64,000 nt of DNA from contig JAHHIJ010000007.1 in the NCBI GenBank assembly GCA_019358985.1, forward strand, positions 124,001 through 188,000. The letters run 5' to 3'. The notes under the pieces are model-generated. The model saw nothing but the letters and a program-made list of their open reading frames with translations. It did not search any database and was not told the origin of the DNA. Position numbers and translations under genes: made by a program. Positions 53,832 through 62,457 of the stretch are shown in pieces; position 1 is the first letter of the stretch, and each line of letters opens with the position of its first letter. This stretch comes from Tolypothrix brevis GSE-NOS-MK-07-07A (GTDB lineage Bacteria > Cyanobacteriota > Cyanobacteriia > Cyanobacteriales > Nostocaceae).

Positions 53832-55004
53832 ATGCATCCAAGACAAAGTATTGTTTCCATATTTTCAACTTTTGTGCAATTTAATGGCGATCGCTTTCAG
53901 GGTTGGGCGACGGATAGTAAACTACGTCGCAGTATCCAAAATTGTGTAAAGGAAGCGCCACAAGAAACTTCAGAGAATTTTTGGGTACTTTATTGGTACA
54001 ATTATATCTCCCAAAATCGGTTAGAGAAACTTGCCAAAGAACATCTGATTGCTTATTTACAAGAAATCTGCTATTGGACATCCCAAAAAACATCTGCTAG
54101 TTTTAGCAGTACTCAATACAAGTTACCAGACTGTTTTCAAATGGCGATCGCATCTGCTGATAAAGTCCTCAAAGGTTTTAATCCCAACCAAGGCTTTATC
54201 TTAAAAAACTACGCCAGCGTCATCTTTGGTAGCGTCATTCGCGAAACTTTGCGTCAACGCGGCGAAATTGACATCTGTACAGAATGGGGAATGTTGCGGA
54301 AAATTAGTCAAAAGCGTTTGGTAGAGTCTTTGCAAAATGCTGGCTTATCTCCAGAGACTGTTACGGCTTACGTTCTGGCTTGGAATTGTTTTAAAACGCT
54401 TTATATCCCCAAGCAGCCGAATGCAACGCGCCAACTTCCTCGACCAGACGATCATACATGGAATGCGATCGCGATCGCTTATAATTCCCAAAGTAGTCAA
54501 AAAGTAACTTCGCAAATTTTGGAACCTTGGCTGCTCAGTTGTGCCAAACATGCGCGAAACTATCTTTATCCACCTTTGGCATCGATTAATGTTTCCCCCG
54601 CAGGTCAAGATACAAGCGAGTGGATAGATAATCTTGCTGGGGAGGTAGAGTCAGTACTTACCCAAATTATTAATCAACAAGAAGAACAAACCAGAATTTC
54701 TCAGCAATCGGAGATTAACAAAATTTTAGCCGTCGCAGTCGCCCAACTAGAACCAGATGCACAACAAATTTTGCGACTATATTATAAGAATGGGCTGACT
54801 CAGCAGCAAATTGCGAAAGAACTAGTTTTGCAGCAATATACTGTCTCGCGACGACTCACAAAAGCTAGAGAAATTTTACTGCGAAATTTAGCTCAGTGGA
54901 GTAGTGAGAAATTGCATATTTCTGTAACTTCAAACCTACTCAAAAATATGAGTACCGTAATGGAGGAATGGCTGCAAGCTTACTACAGCGTATCTTCTTA
55001 TTAA
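53832..55004 (+). CDS. Sigma-70-family-like regulator (region 4 helix-turn-helix)
   Basis: A 390-aa protein. The C-terminal part (about 310-365) is a clear sigma region-4 type HTH: LEPDAQQILRLYYKNGLTQQ then QIAKELVLQQYTVSRRLTKA. The N-terminal 300 residues are divergent from classical sigma regions 2-3, with 'SAGLSPETVTAYVLAWNCFK'-like helices. Such proteins are annotated as sigma-70-like in cyanobacteria and are often followed by DUF1822 genes. Start ATG 53832 is preferred over TTG 53823. It is divergent from the giant caspase gene (230 bases apart) and 128 bases upstream of the DUF1822 gene on the same strand, suggesting it may control these neighbours. Confidence 0.85.
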   Translation: MHPRQSIVSIFSTFVQFNGDRFQGWATDSKLRRSIQNCVKEAPQETSENFWVLYWYNYISQNRLEKLAKEHLIAYLQEICYWTSQKTSASFSSTQYKLPDCFQMAIASADKVLKGFNPNQGFILKNYASVIFGSVIRETLRQRGEIDICTEWGMLRKISQKRLVESLQNAGLSPETVTAYVLAWNCFKTLYIPKQPNATRQLPRPDDHTWNAIAIAYNSQSSQKVTSQILEPWLLSCAKHARNYLYPPLASINVSPAGQDTSEWIDNLAGEVESVLTQIINQQEEQTRISQQSEINKILAVAVAQLEPDAQQILRLYYKNGLTQQQIAKELVLQQYTVSRRLTKAREILLRNLAQWSSEKLHISVTSNLLKNMSTVMEEWLQAYYSVSSY

Positions 55005-55132
55005 ACCTCTTGGACTTATTTGGGAAAAAGGAAAGGGGTAAAGGGTTCACTTTCTAAGGATCAAAATTTCTCTTCCCTAATCCCTAGTCCAAGCGTAAAA
55101 TCCAAGCCAAAAGAGTTCCCGGAGTAATTTTC

Positions 55133-56311
55133 ATGACTGCCAGCACCGCCTTGTTTACTTTTGCATCCCCAACAGATTTGATTTTAGAAATACCCGCCAA
55201 TGTCCAAAATCAGGCGTATCTTCACAGTCAATCTTTTTCTCATCCTAGTTCTGGTTATCAAGCTTATCTAAATCAACTTTGCTTGAATGTTGTTTTGCCG
55301 TGGCTGCAAACGGATTTTGCACCCCAAGCAAAAGTATCGCCAAATATCAACTCTTTAGCAAGTTTTTGGGAACTGGTGAATGGGACTGCAATAGTATCAG
55401 ACGGCATTCGATTTATTTTGGTTCCCAGCGAGGCGATGGATTTAAGTGAATTGCGAGTAGCGCAAGAATGGGTAGATATATCTAGTTTAGCTGGTGATTA
55501 TTATTTAGCAGTGCAAGTAGAACCAGATGAAGCTTATGTGCGGGTTTGGGGCTATTGTAGTTATGAACAATTGAAAAATCAAGGAAGTTATGATGCAAGC
55601 GATCGCACTTATTCCCTTGATGCTATTGATATTATTAGCGATATCAACGTTTTAACCTTAGAGCGACAACTTTGTCCCCAAGAGAGTACGACTAAAGTTA
55701 TCCCACAATTAGCAACTCTACCACAAGAACAAGCACAAAATTTAATTTCTCGTTTAGGAAACCCAGAAATAATCACACCCAGACTAGCTATCCCTTTTCA
55801 ACTTTGGGGTGCGCTAATTGAGCATGGTGGTTGGCGACAAAGCTTATATCAACGCCGCTTGGGATTACCAGAACAGTGGTCAGTTGTCCAATGGTTGCAA
55901 AGTGGTGTTTCTCAACTTGCAGAAAACATCGGCTGGGGAAGCTTGAATCTGCAACTTCTTAGCGCTGCCAGTGCTAGGAGTGTCGAAGAAGCACAACCAC
56001 AGACAATTCTTTCTCGGCAGTTAGCGATCGCTGGTCAAACCTACGAGCTGCGTATCATACTACAAACTGAAGGAGAATCATCCATTTGGCGCTTTGAATT
56101 GCGTAACACTGCCGTAGGTGCAGCCATTCCCGGTGGATTTAAACTGAGACTACTCACCGAAGATTTACAAAACTTCCCCAACAACGAAGATATAGCCATA
56201 ACAGCCGTAGAGCAACTCTTTGTAGAAGTAGCCTTAGAACCCGGTGAAGGTATAGTTTGGGAAATAGAACCCAAAAGCGAAAACTACGACCGAGAAATAT
56301 TAAGATTTTAA
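55133..56311 (+). CDS. DUF1822 family protein
   Basis: A 392-aa cyanobacterial protein of the DUF1822 family. Features are an N-terminal 'FASPTDLILEIPANVQNQAY', 'YQAYLNQLCLNVVLPWLQ', a beta-rich middle with 'YLAVQVEPDEAYVRVWGYCS', and a C-terminal 'GFKLRLLTEDLQNFPNNED' then EGIVWEIEP. No catalytic motif is known. From memory DUF1822 genes commonly sit right after sigma-like genes and near CHAT or caspase genes, as here. ATG 55133 follows CCCGGAG. The role may be partner or regulator of the sigma-like protein. Confidence 0.9.
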   Translation: MTASTALFTFASPTDLILEIPANVQNQAYLHSQSFSHPSSGYQAYLNQLCLNVVLPWLQTDFAPQAKVSPNINSLASFWELVNGTAIVSDGIRFILVPSEAMDLSELRVAQEWVDISSLAGDYYLAVQVEPDEAYVRVWGYCSYEQLKNQGSYDASDRTYSLDAIDIISDINVLTLERQLCPQESTTKVIPQLATLPQEQAQNLISRLGNPEIITPRLAIPFQLWGALIEHGGWRQSLYQRRLGLPEQWSVVQWLQSGVSQLAENIGWGSLNLQLLSAASARSVEEAQPQTILSRQLAIAGQTYELRIILQTEGESSIWRFELRNTAVGAAIPGGFKLRLLTEDLQNFPNNEDIAITAVEQLFVEVALEPGEGIVWEIEPKSENYDREILRF

Positions 56312-56331
56312 ACCAAAATTCACAACTCAAG

Positions 56332-56359
56332 TGACCCTTGACCCTTGACCCTTGACCTC
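56332..56359. repeat. Heptanucleotide tandem repeat, four units
   Basis: TGACCCT repeated three times plus TGACCTC lies between the DUF1822 stop and the DUF4870 gene. It belongs to the same heptamer class as 8181 and 32201. Confidence 0.85.
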
Positions 56360-56416
56360 TTTTATATATGGTACGGTGGAGAATTATTACATAAATCCAC
56401 CAAAAGACAAAAATCC

Positions 56417-56884
56417 ATGAGAGGAAAAACCAACCAACAAATCCGTATATGGGCGATGTTGTGTCATCTCTCAGCTTTATTAGCCTGGATACTATTAATT
56501 TTAGTAGTAATTATCGGCGTTCCTCTATATCTCCCATTAAATGTTGTAGCACCATTGATTATTTGGCGAATAAAAAAAACGCAATATACGTGGGTTGACC
56601 TCCAAGGTAAAGAATCTTTAAATTTTCAACTTTCACTGACATTTTATGTTTTGATTCTCGTAATTATATCCTTGCTGCTAGTGTTTACAGGATTTGGTCT
56701 TGCTATGACTAGCAATGGCACAGTAAATTATATAGAGATAATTTTCCGCACATTACTAACTGGGTGTAGTGCGATCGTTCTATTCATACTTTTATTACAA
56801 TCATTTGTAGTCAGTTGTGCTGCGATCAAAGCTTATAGAGGTGAGTATTATCGTTATCCATTCACAATTAGATTTTTGATATAA
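56417..56884 (+). CDS. DUF4870-type small membrane protein
   Basis: A 155-aa inner-membrane protein with four hydrophobic segments: LSALLAWILLILVVIIGVPL, the LVIISLLLVFTGFG region, the AIVLFILLLQSFVV region, and an intervening amphipathic part. Family landmarks are RIWAMLCHLSALLAW at the start, 'VDLQGKESLNFQLSLTFYVL', and AAIKAYRGEYYRYPFTIRFL at the end. The longer reading from 56345 would include heptamer-repeat sequence, so ATG 56417 is chosen. It lies after DUF1822 but probably as a separate unit. Function unknown. Confidence 0.85.
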   Translation: MRGKTNQQIRIWAMLCHLSALLAWILLILVVIIGVPLYLPLNVVAPLIIWRIKKTQYTWVDLQGKESLNFQLSLTFYVLILVIISLLLVFTGFGLAMTSNGTVNYIEIIFRTLLTGCSAIVLFILLLQSFVVSCAAIKAYRGEYYRYPFTIRFLI

Positions 56885-56900
56885 CAATCCTATACAACTA

Positions 56901-57119
56901 ATATCATGTCCGTTTAATTAACGGTAATAAAAACATCGTAACCATCGTAGAGACGTTCCGCCGGAACGTCTCTACGGTATGTATAATAAACCTGTCATGA
57001 TATAAGTGGGCGAAATTAAATGTAAAATACACTACGCTCTTGGTAGTGAGCGGTTTACCGCTCGTCGAGTCGTGATTTTAACGGCTTAAGCAGTTACTAC
57101 CTTAAGGAGCGTTTATTTA
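56901..57119. repeat. 103-bp ATATCATG element and double-hairpin repeat, copies 2
   Basis: ATATCATG at 56901-56908 and CATGATAT at 56996-57003 bound a copy of the 48086 element. Directly after, 57043-57119 is the shorter copy of the 17051 repeat (GAGCGG/CCGCTC hairpin and CCTTAAGGAGCGTTTATT end). No gene is visible in 56885-57189. Confidence 0.9.
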
Positions 57120-57189
57120 TACTCATCTACTTAGCAAATAAAATCGGTTTCTGATGGCTTAAAAATAATATGATATTTTAGGTAAGTTT

Positions 57190-58317
57190 ATGGTTTCAGG
57201 ATGGCAAATGAATCAGGGTGTGATTAACGTTGCAGTTGTGGGTACAGGATTTGGGCAAAAAGTCCACATTCCCGGATTTCAAGCACATCCTCGTACCCAG
57301 GTAGTTGCAGTATATAACCAAGACTTAGAAAAAGCCAAAGCGATCGCCCAAACCCATCATATCCCCCACGCCTGTGATACAATTGCAGATATTGTTGCCT
57401 TAAACGAAGTCCAAGCTGTTAGCATTTCCACACCGCCATTTATGCATTATGAAATGGCAAAAACAGTACTGCAAGCCGGCAAACATTTATTATTAGAAAA
57501 ACCTACCACCTTAAATGCAGCCGAAGCCAAAGAACTTTATCAGTTAGCCAACCAAAAAGGCGTAATTGCAACACTAGATTTTGAATTTCGCTTCGTACCT
57601 GAATGGCAACTATTATCTGAATTAATATCACAAAATTACGTCGGTGTCAAGCGTTTAATTAGAATTGATTGGTTAGGTGCTTCCAGGGCTGATGCTTCCC
57701 GTCCTTGGAATTGGTACTCTCGTCAAGACCAAGGAGGTGGCGTTTTAGGGTCTTTAGGTTCCCATGCCTTTGATTACATTTACTGGCTATTTGGACCGAT
57801 ACGCAGATTAAACGCTCATTTAACTACTGCCATTTCCACACGAGTTGACCCCGCTACGGGAGAATCAAAATTAGTAGACAGCGATGACACTTGTATGCTA
57901 ATGCTGGAATTGGCGGATGGAACACCTTGTCAACTTTGTATCAGTGCAGTAGTTTATGCACCCCGTCCGCATTGGGTGGAAGTATATGGCGATAAGGGTA
58001 CATTAGTTTTGGGAAGCGAAAATCAAAAAGATTACATACACGGATTTCGGGTTAAAGGTTCCCAAGCAGGTTTACCGCTGACGGAAATAGAAATTCCCAA
58101 TCACTTGACTTTTTCCAAAAACTATGATGATGGGCGAATTTCTGCGTTTATTCGCGTAATTGAGCAATGGGTGCAAGGAATTGATCGAGGTGAAGTCATT
58201 GTACCATCCTTGGGAGAAGGAGTTTATTGTCAGTTGTTGATGGATTTAGCTCATCAATCAAATGTGACAAAAAGCTGGATAAATGTACCCAATTTAGAAG
58301 AGTTTCTTGGTAGTTAA
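57190..58317 (+). CDS. Gfo/Idh/MocA-family oxidoreductase
   Basis: A 375-aa NAD(P)-dependent dehydrogenase. The Rossmann motif is NVAVVGTGFGQKVHIPGFQA (about 13-32). The family signature LLLEKPTTLNAAEAKEL (about 99-115) contains the EKP with catalytic Lys, and GGGVLGSLGSHAFDYIYWLF (about 182-201) holds the His-Asp pair. It oxidises or reduces sugars, inositols or related compounds; the substrate is not evident. Length is normal. It stands alone before a repeat array and is convergent with the FkbM gene. Confidence 0.93.
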   Translation: MVSGWQMNQGVINVAVVGTGFGQKVHIPGFQAHPRTQVVAVYNQDLEKAKAIAQTHHIPHACDTIADIVALNEVQAVSISTPPFMHYEMAKTVLQAGKHLLLEKPTTLNAAEAKELYQLANQKGVIATLDFEFRFVPEWQLLSELISQNYVGVKRLIRIDWLGASRADASRPWNWYSRQDQGGGVLGSLGSHAFDYIYWLFGPIRRLNAHLTTAISTRVDPATGESKLVDSDDTCMLMLELADGTPCQLCISAVVYAPRPHWVEVYGDKGTLVLGSENQKDYIHGFRVKGSQAGLPLTEIEIPNHLTFSKNYDDGRISAFIRVIEQWVQGIDRGEVIVPSLGEGVYCQLLMDLAHQSNVTKSWINVPNLEEFLGS

Positions 58318-58360
58318 GCTGTCATAACAGAATAAAATGATATTGACAGCTTATCTATTA

Positions 58361-58735
58361 GACATCTCCAGAAAACAATGTAGAGACGTAGCAGTGCTAC
58401 GTCTAATCAAGGGTTGTGGACAACGCATAATTAATTTCTGGAGATGTTTATTAGACATAGGAGTGGAAAACAATGTAGAGACGTAGCAGTGCTACGTCTA
58501 ATCAAGGGTTGTGGACAACGCATAATTAATTTCTGGAGATGTTTATTAGACATAGGAGTGGAAAACAATGTAGAGACGTAGCACTGCTACGTCTAATCAA
58601 GGGTTGTGGACAACGCATAATTAATTTCTGGAGATGTTTATTAGACATAGGAGTGGAAAACAATGTAGAGACGTAGCAGTGCTACGTCTCTACAAGAGTT
58701 GTGGACAACGCATATTTAATTTTCACTCCTATGTC
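58361..58735. repeat. Tandem array of four 95-bp palindromic elements
   Basis: Four units with a strict 95-bp period begin at the CAATG words at 58376, 58471, 58566 and 58661. Each holds a TAGCA/TGCTA palindrome, GGGTTGTGGACAACGCATAA and TTCTGGAGATGTTTA. The array opens with TAGACATCTCCAGAA and closes with TTTCACTCCTATGTCT, which complements the internal word AGACATAGGAGTGGAAA. It fills the gap between two convergent genes. Confidence 0.95.
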
Positions 58736-58779
58736 TTGGGTAATAGTGAAAAAACAGGATTTCTGATTGGCGCCAACTT

Positions 58780-59604
58780 CTAAGCTTTTAGAATTGCCAC
58801 ATAGTTAGAAACACCCCGAAAATATTCCAAGTCCTCATAATATTCATCAATTTCCAACAAAATTCCACTAGGTGTCATTCGATATATTTCAAATTGTGGA
58901 CTGATAAAATCCCAAAAATCATGAAAAAAGACTCTAGAATTAATATTTCCTGAGCCAAATTCAAATGAGAATGCGCCAATCTTTTTGTCTTTTAAAGCCT
59001 GTTCAGCACCTAATAATGCATTATATTCATTCCCTTCAATATCCATTTTTAGGAAATCAATGAATTCAATTGAATGCTCTGCCACAATATCATCAATAGT
59101 TGTAATGTTGATTGACAGAGTATGAAAGTCAGCATTTTGCTCTTGACAAAAAGTATCACGCCTTGCAAATAGAGAAGCAATCCCAGCAGTTCTAGAAGGT
59201 GTGTGGAGCAATCCTACTCCCTTTTGCTTTCCTACGGCAGAAGGGATTAGTGTTGTGTTGGGAAGGTTTAAGGCTCTTATCTCTTTTTGACATTCTTCTA
59301 CTGGCTCAACAATATATATTTTTGCGGTAGGAATAGCTTGCAAAAAATACTTTGACCAGTCGCCAACATTAGCGCCAACATCTAAAATGACTGGATTCTT
59401 TCTGAACACGAGTTTCTTGGCAATGTTGACCTCTTCGCGGATATCCCATCCAGTACCAGAGCCTTTGCCTTGTAAAAAGGCAAGATATATCTCTACAAGG
59501 CGTACCTTCCGTCTTAAAAACTGACTGACGGCGACGCGGCTTAGTGGTTTAGCCGCTTGCTTCGCAGATTGATTTAATCGTGATGGCTTGCTTAATTGCA
59601 GCAT
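58780..59604 (-). CDS. FkbM-family methyltransferase
   Basis: A 274-aa SAM-dependent methyltransferase. Motif I is VILDVGANVGDWSKYF (about 74-89), post-motif I IYIVEPVEE (about 96-104), and the family-specific IEFIDFLKMDIEGNEYNALL (about 175-194) is clear. FkbM enzymes O-methylate sugars or polyketides. The basic N-terminal ~45 residues (KPSRLNQSAKQAAKPLSR) are longer than the minimum domain. No signal peptide. It has no biosynthetic neighbours, so the substrate cannot be proposed. Confidence 0.92.
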   Translation of the reverse strand: MLQLSKPSRLNQSAKQAAKPLSRVAVSQFLRRKVRLVEIYLAFLQGKGSGTGWDIREEVNIAKKLVFRKNPVILDVGANVGDWSKYFLQAIPTAKIYIVEPVEECQKEIRALNLPNTTLIPSAVGKQKGVGLLHTPSRTAGIASLFARRDTFCQEQNADFHTLSINITTIDDIVAEHSIEFIDFLKMDIEGNEYNALLGAEQALKDKKIGAFSFEFGSGNINSRVFFHDFWDFISPQFEIYRMTPSGILLEIDEYYEDLEYFRGVSNYVAILKA

Positions 59605-59703
59605 TGTAACAAAAAAATGTAACTAAATAACAATTACATTTACTGTTGTACTTGTATTTTATCCGGATTTACCGATGTATTATTTTTGTCTAATACCAAT
59701 TCT

Positions 59704-60165
59704 TTATGAAGCTGCGGGTTTTGAACGCTGCTGGTAAAAGCCAACAACTTTCTGCACATAAGCTGCCGTAAAGCCACTGTTGCAGCCTGTATAATTACCA
59801 GTCATCCACCAACAGGCAACACCACGTACAGCTGCTGTTTCGTTGTTTTTAGTTGCGACAAACTGCTTGTTTAACTCCCGACGGGTGATGCAAGAGACAA
59901 TTTGACGTGCAGTTGTAGGGCTGTTTTCAAACTCCGCTGGTGTGAGTTCCTTTTTTAGGCATGTTCTTGACCAACCTTTGAGGGTTTCTGGTTTGACTTG
60001 CCATTCGCTATAAAATCCATCATTGGCAGAGCCGGTTTTCGGTGCGGCTTGTCGCAATGCTTCTACCATCGCTGTTACTTGGTTATCAGACACTGCCTGT
60101 TGTGCTTGTGCTGGCAATGATAATAGTCCCAAACTGATCATAACTCCAGTGAGTAGCGATCGCAT
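59704..60165 (-). CDS. Secreted Cys-containing protein of unknown function
   Basis: A 153-aa exported protein. The signal peptide (about 1-22, SLLTGVMISLGLLSLPAQAQ) ends with the AQA cleavage site. The mature part has four Cys (in RTCLKKEL, VSCITRREL, VACWWM and TGCNSGF) that could form two disulfides, and a Trp-rich patch. The start is set at ATG 60165: AGGAGG at 60171-60176 is an ideal ribosome-binding site for it, while the upstream ATG at 60180 would place AGGAGG inside the coding part. It resembles secreted cyanobacterial proteins without known function. It lies between FtsH and FkbM, probably alone. Confidence 0.78.
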   Translation of the reverse strand: MRSLLTGVMISLGLLSLPAQAQQAVSDNQVTAMVEALRQAAPKTGSANDGFYSEWQVKPETLKGWSRTCLKKELTPAEFENSPTTARQIVSCITRRELNKQFVATKNNETAAVRGVACWWMTGNYTGCNSGFTAAYVQKVVGFYQQRSKPAAS

Positions 60166-60298
60166 GAATTTCCTCCTCATGACCTTAAACTTAGCTTACA
60201 AAAAAAGGGAATGGTAAATGCCATCCCCTAGACAACGTTCGATGAAAGCACGTATTACTACAGTTGCTTCAAATCCAATTTCGGAAATACTGGATATA

Positions 60299-62185
60299 TT
60301 ACAACTGAGGTGCGTACTGTTGCTTTTCAGGTACTTCTGTGTATTCAGCCACAATCTGACGGAATTCTTCGCCGTCAATAGTTTCCTTTTCGATGAGCAG
60401 ATCCACCAAGCGATCGGTGACGCTGCGATTTTCGCGAATCAACCGCTTTGCTAAGTCATAACACTGCTCGACAATTTCCCGAACTTGGGAATCGATGCGA
60501 CGAGCGATCGCTTCGGAATATTCAGATCGTGTCGTCCAGTCACGACCCAAAAATACTTCTCCTTGTTGACTTTCCAAAGACAGCGGACCTAACTCCGACA
60601 TCCCGAAACGTGTTACCATTTGTCGTGCCATTCCTGACAACTGTTGCAAGTCTCCACCGGCACCAGTAGTCACTTCAGCATGACCAAAAATCACATCTTC
60701 AGCTGCGCGACCACCCAAAGCACCAGTAATTCTTGCTTTCAACTGAGAACGGGAAATTAACCCTTGTTCTTCGTTGGGAGTAAACCAAGTCAAACCCTGA
60801 GCTTGTCCCCGTGGAATGAGGGTAACTTTTTGTACTGGGTCATGGTCTTTAAGCAACGTCCCTACCAAAGCGTGTCCAACTTCGTGGTAAGCAATCAAGC
60901 GCTTGCTCTTGCTATCTACCAAAGGAGTACCTTCCATCCCCGCGACAACGCGATCAACTGCGTCATCAACTTCTGCCAGGGTCATACCTTCTTTACGGCG
61001 TCTGGCGGTGAGAATTGCGGCTTCGTTGAGTAAGTTAGCTAAATCAGCACCAGTGAAACCAGGAGTACGGCGAGCGATCGCTTCTAAAGATACACTCTTA
61101 TCTAGTTTCTTATTCCGCGCGTGAACTTGCAGAATTTCCAAGCGTCCTTTGATATCCGGTGGATCAACAGTTACTTGTCTGTCAAAGCGTCCGGGACGTA
61201 ATAATGCTGCGTCTAATACATCAGGACGGTTGGTAGCCGCAATAATAATGATGCCGGTGTTACCTTCAAAACCATCCATTTCAGTCAGGAGTTGGTTTAG
61301 GGTTTGTTCTCTTTCATCGTTCCCACCACCGATACCAGCACCTCTTTGTCTGCCTACGGCGTCGATTTCATCGATAAAAATGATACAAGGAGCGTTATCT
61401 TTCGCTTTCTTGAACAAATCCCGGACGCGGGATGCACCAACACCGACGAACATTTCTACGAATTCCGAACCGGAAATACTAAAGAAAGGTACACCAGCTT
61501 CTCCAGCGATCGCTTTTGCTAGTAAAGTTTTACCAGTGCCTGGAGGTCCAACTAACAGCACTCCTTTGGGAATACGTGCACCGACAGCGGTAAATTTTTC
61601 TGGTTGTTTCAGGAAGGTGACAACTTCTTGCAGTTCTTCTTTAGCTTCTTCAATGCCTGCTACGTCGTCAAACTTTACTCCTGTTTTTGCCTCCATTTGA
61701 AAGCGAGCCTTAGACTTGCCAAAATTCATCGCTTGTCCAGGACCACCAGGAAGGTTGCTAGAGCGTCGGAACAAAAAGAACAATCCAGTAATCAATAGAA
61801 TTGGAAAAATCAGATTACCCAACAGTCCCCAGATAGCTCCATCATTCCGCATCGGGTGAGCATCAAAGCTAATTCCTTTGGTTTTCAGCTTGGAAATTAG
61901 CTCAGGAGCGCTCATCGGCAGGTCTACCCGCACTCGTTGAACGCGATTATCGAGTTCTGGATCAACGGCTTCGACAATTGCTGTCCTACCACCTTCATAA
62001 AGATCCACGCTGGTAACTCGATCTGCATCTAAGTATTCCAGAAACCGACCATAGGTCATGCGGGTACTAGCTGTGTTCTTAGTCATGTCCGCAGGAGAGC
62101 CAGCAAACGCTCCTTGCCAGAAGAAAAAGCCAATTACCAAAGCAGGCAATGTCCAGAGTACTAGGACTCTCCAAGAGAATTTCAT
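60299..62185 (-). CDS. ftsH: ATP-dependent zinc metalloprotease FtsH
   Basis: A 628-aa membrane AAA+ protease that degrades damaged membrane proteins, in cyanobacteria especially photodamaged D1 of photosystem II. It has an N-terminal membrane helix (about 8-27) and a second at about 118-139. Walker A is GPPGTGKT (213-220), Walker [12 protein letters not shown] (268-278), and the second region of homology has [20 protein letters not shown]. The zinc site HEVGH is at 434-438, with the third ligand expected in the [11 protein letters not shown] region. Length and sequence match the FtsH2-like thylakoid group (Slr0228-type), a call from memory. Monocistronic. Confidence 0.96.
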   Translation of the reverse strand: MKFSWRVLVLWTLPALVIGFFFWQGAFAGSPADMTKNTASTRMTYGRFLEYLDADRVTSVDLYEGGRTAIVEAVDPELDNRVQRVRVDLPMSAPELISKLKTKGISFDAHPMRNDGAIWGLLGNLIFPILLITGLFFLFRRSSNLPGGPGQAMNFGKSKARFQMEAKTGVKFDDVAGIEEAKEELQEVVTFLKQPEKFTAVGARIPKGVLLVGPPGTGKTLLAKAIAGEAGVPFFSISGSEFVEMFVGVGASRVRDLFKKAKDNAPCIIFIDEIDAVGRQRGAGIGGGNDEREQTLNQLLTEMDGFEGNTGIIIIAATNRPDVLDAALLRPGRFDRQVTVDPPDIKGRLEILQVHARNKKLDKSVSLEAIARRTPGFTGADLANLLNEAAILTARRRKEGMTLAEVDDAVDRVVAGMEGTPLVDSKSKRLIAYHEVGHALVGTLLKDHDPVQKVTLIPRGQAQGLTWFTPNEEQGLISRSQLKARITGALGGRAAEDVIFGHAEVTTGAGGDLQQLSGMARQMVTRFGMSELGPLSLESQQGEVFLGRDWTTRSEYSEAIARRIDSQVREIVEQCYDLAKRLIRENRSVTDRLVDLLIEKETIDGEEFRQIVAEYTEVPEKQQYAPQL

Positions 62186-62457
62186 AAGAAAAAAATGGTA
62201 AGTGGAAAACCCACAGGCTTTGACTCCGTGGGAGGTAAACGGATGTTTATAAATCCATTTTGTTTAATCTGATGTTTTACATGCATCCCCATAGGGCTAT
62301 TGAAGCGCTACGGCAAATCCATAACATCATTAAGAATCTTAATTAAATTTAACTTAATTCTAATACAATCCGCCAAAAAAGAAATTGATTGATATTCTTT
62401 CTCAATAAATGTCAGGCTTTGTCGGGAAAATAGTTTACTAGGACATTGCTCCCCAAA

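Noticed and set aside
58361-58735. Possible CRISPR array because of regular 95-bp spacing
   Set aside because: The whole unit is repeated with no unique spacers, and no cas genes are present.
61149-61700. 183-aa plus-strand frame within ftsH
   Set aside because: Lies opposite the conserved AAA+ core of ftsH.
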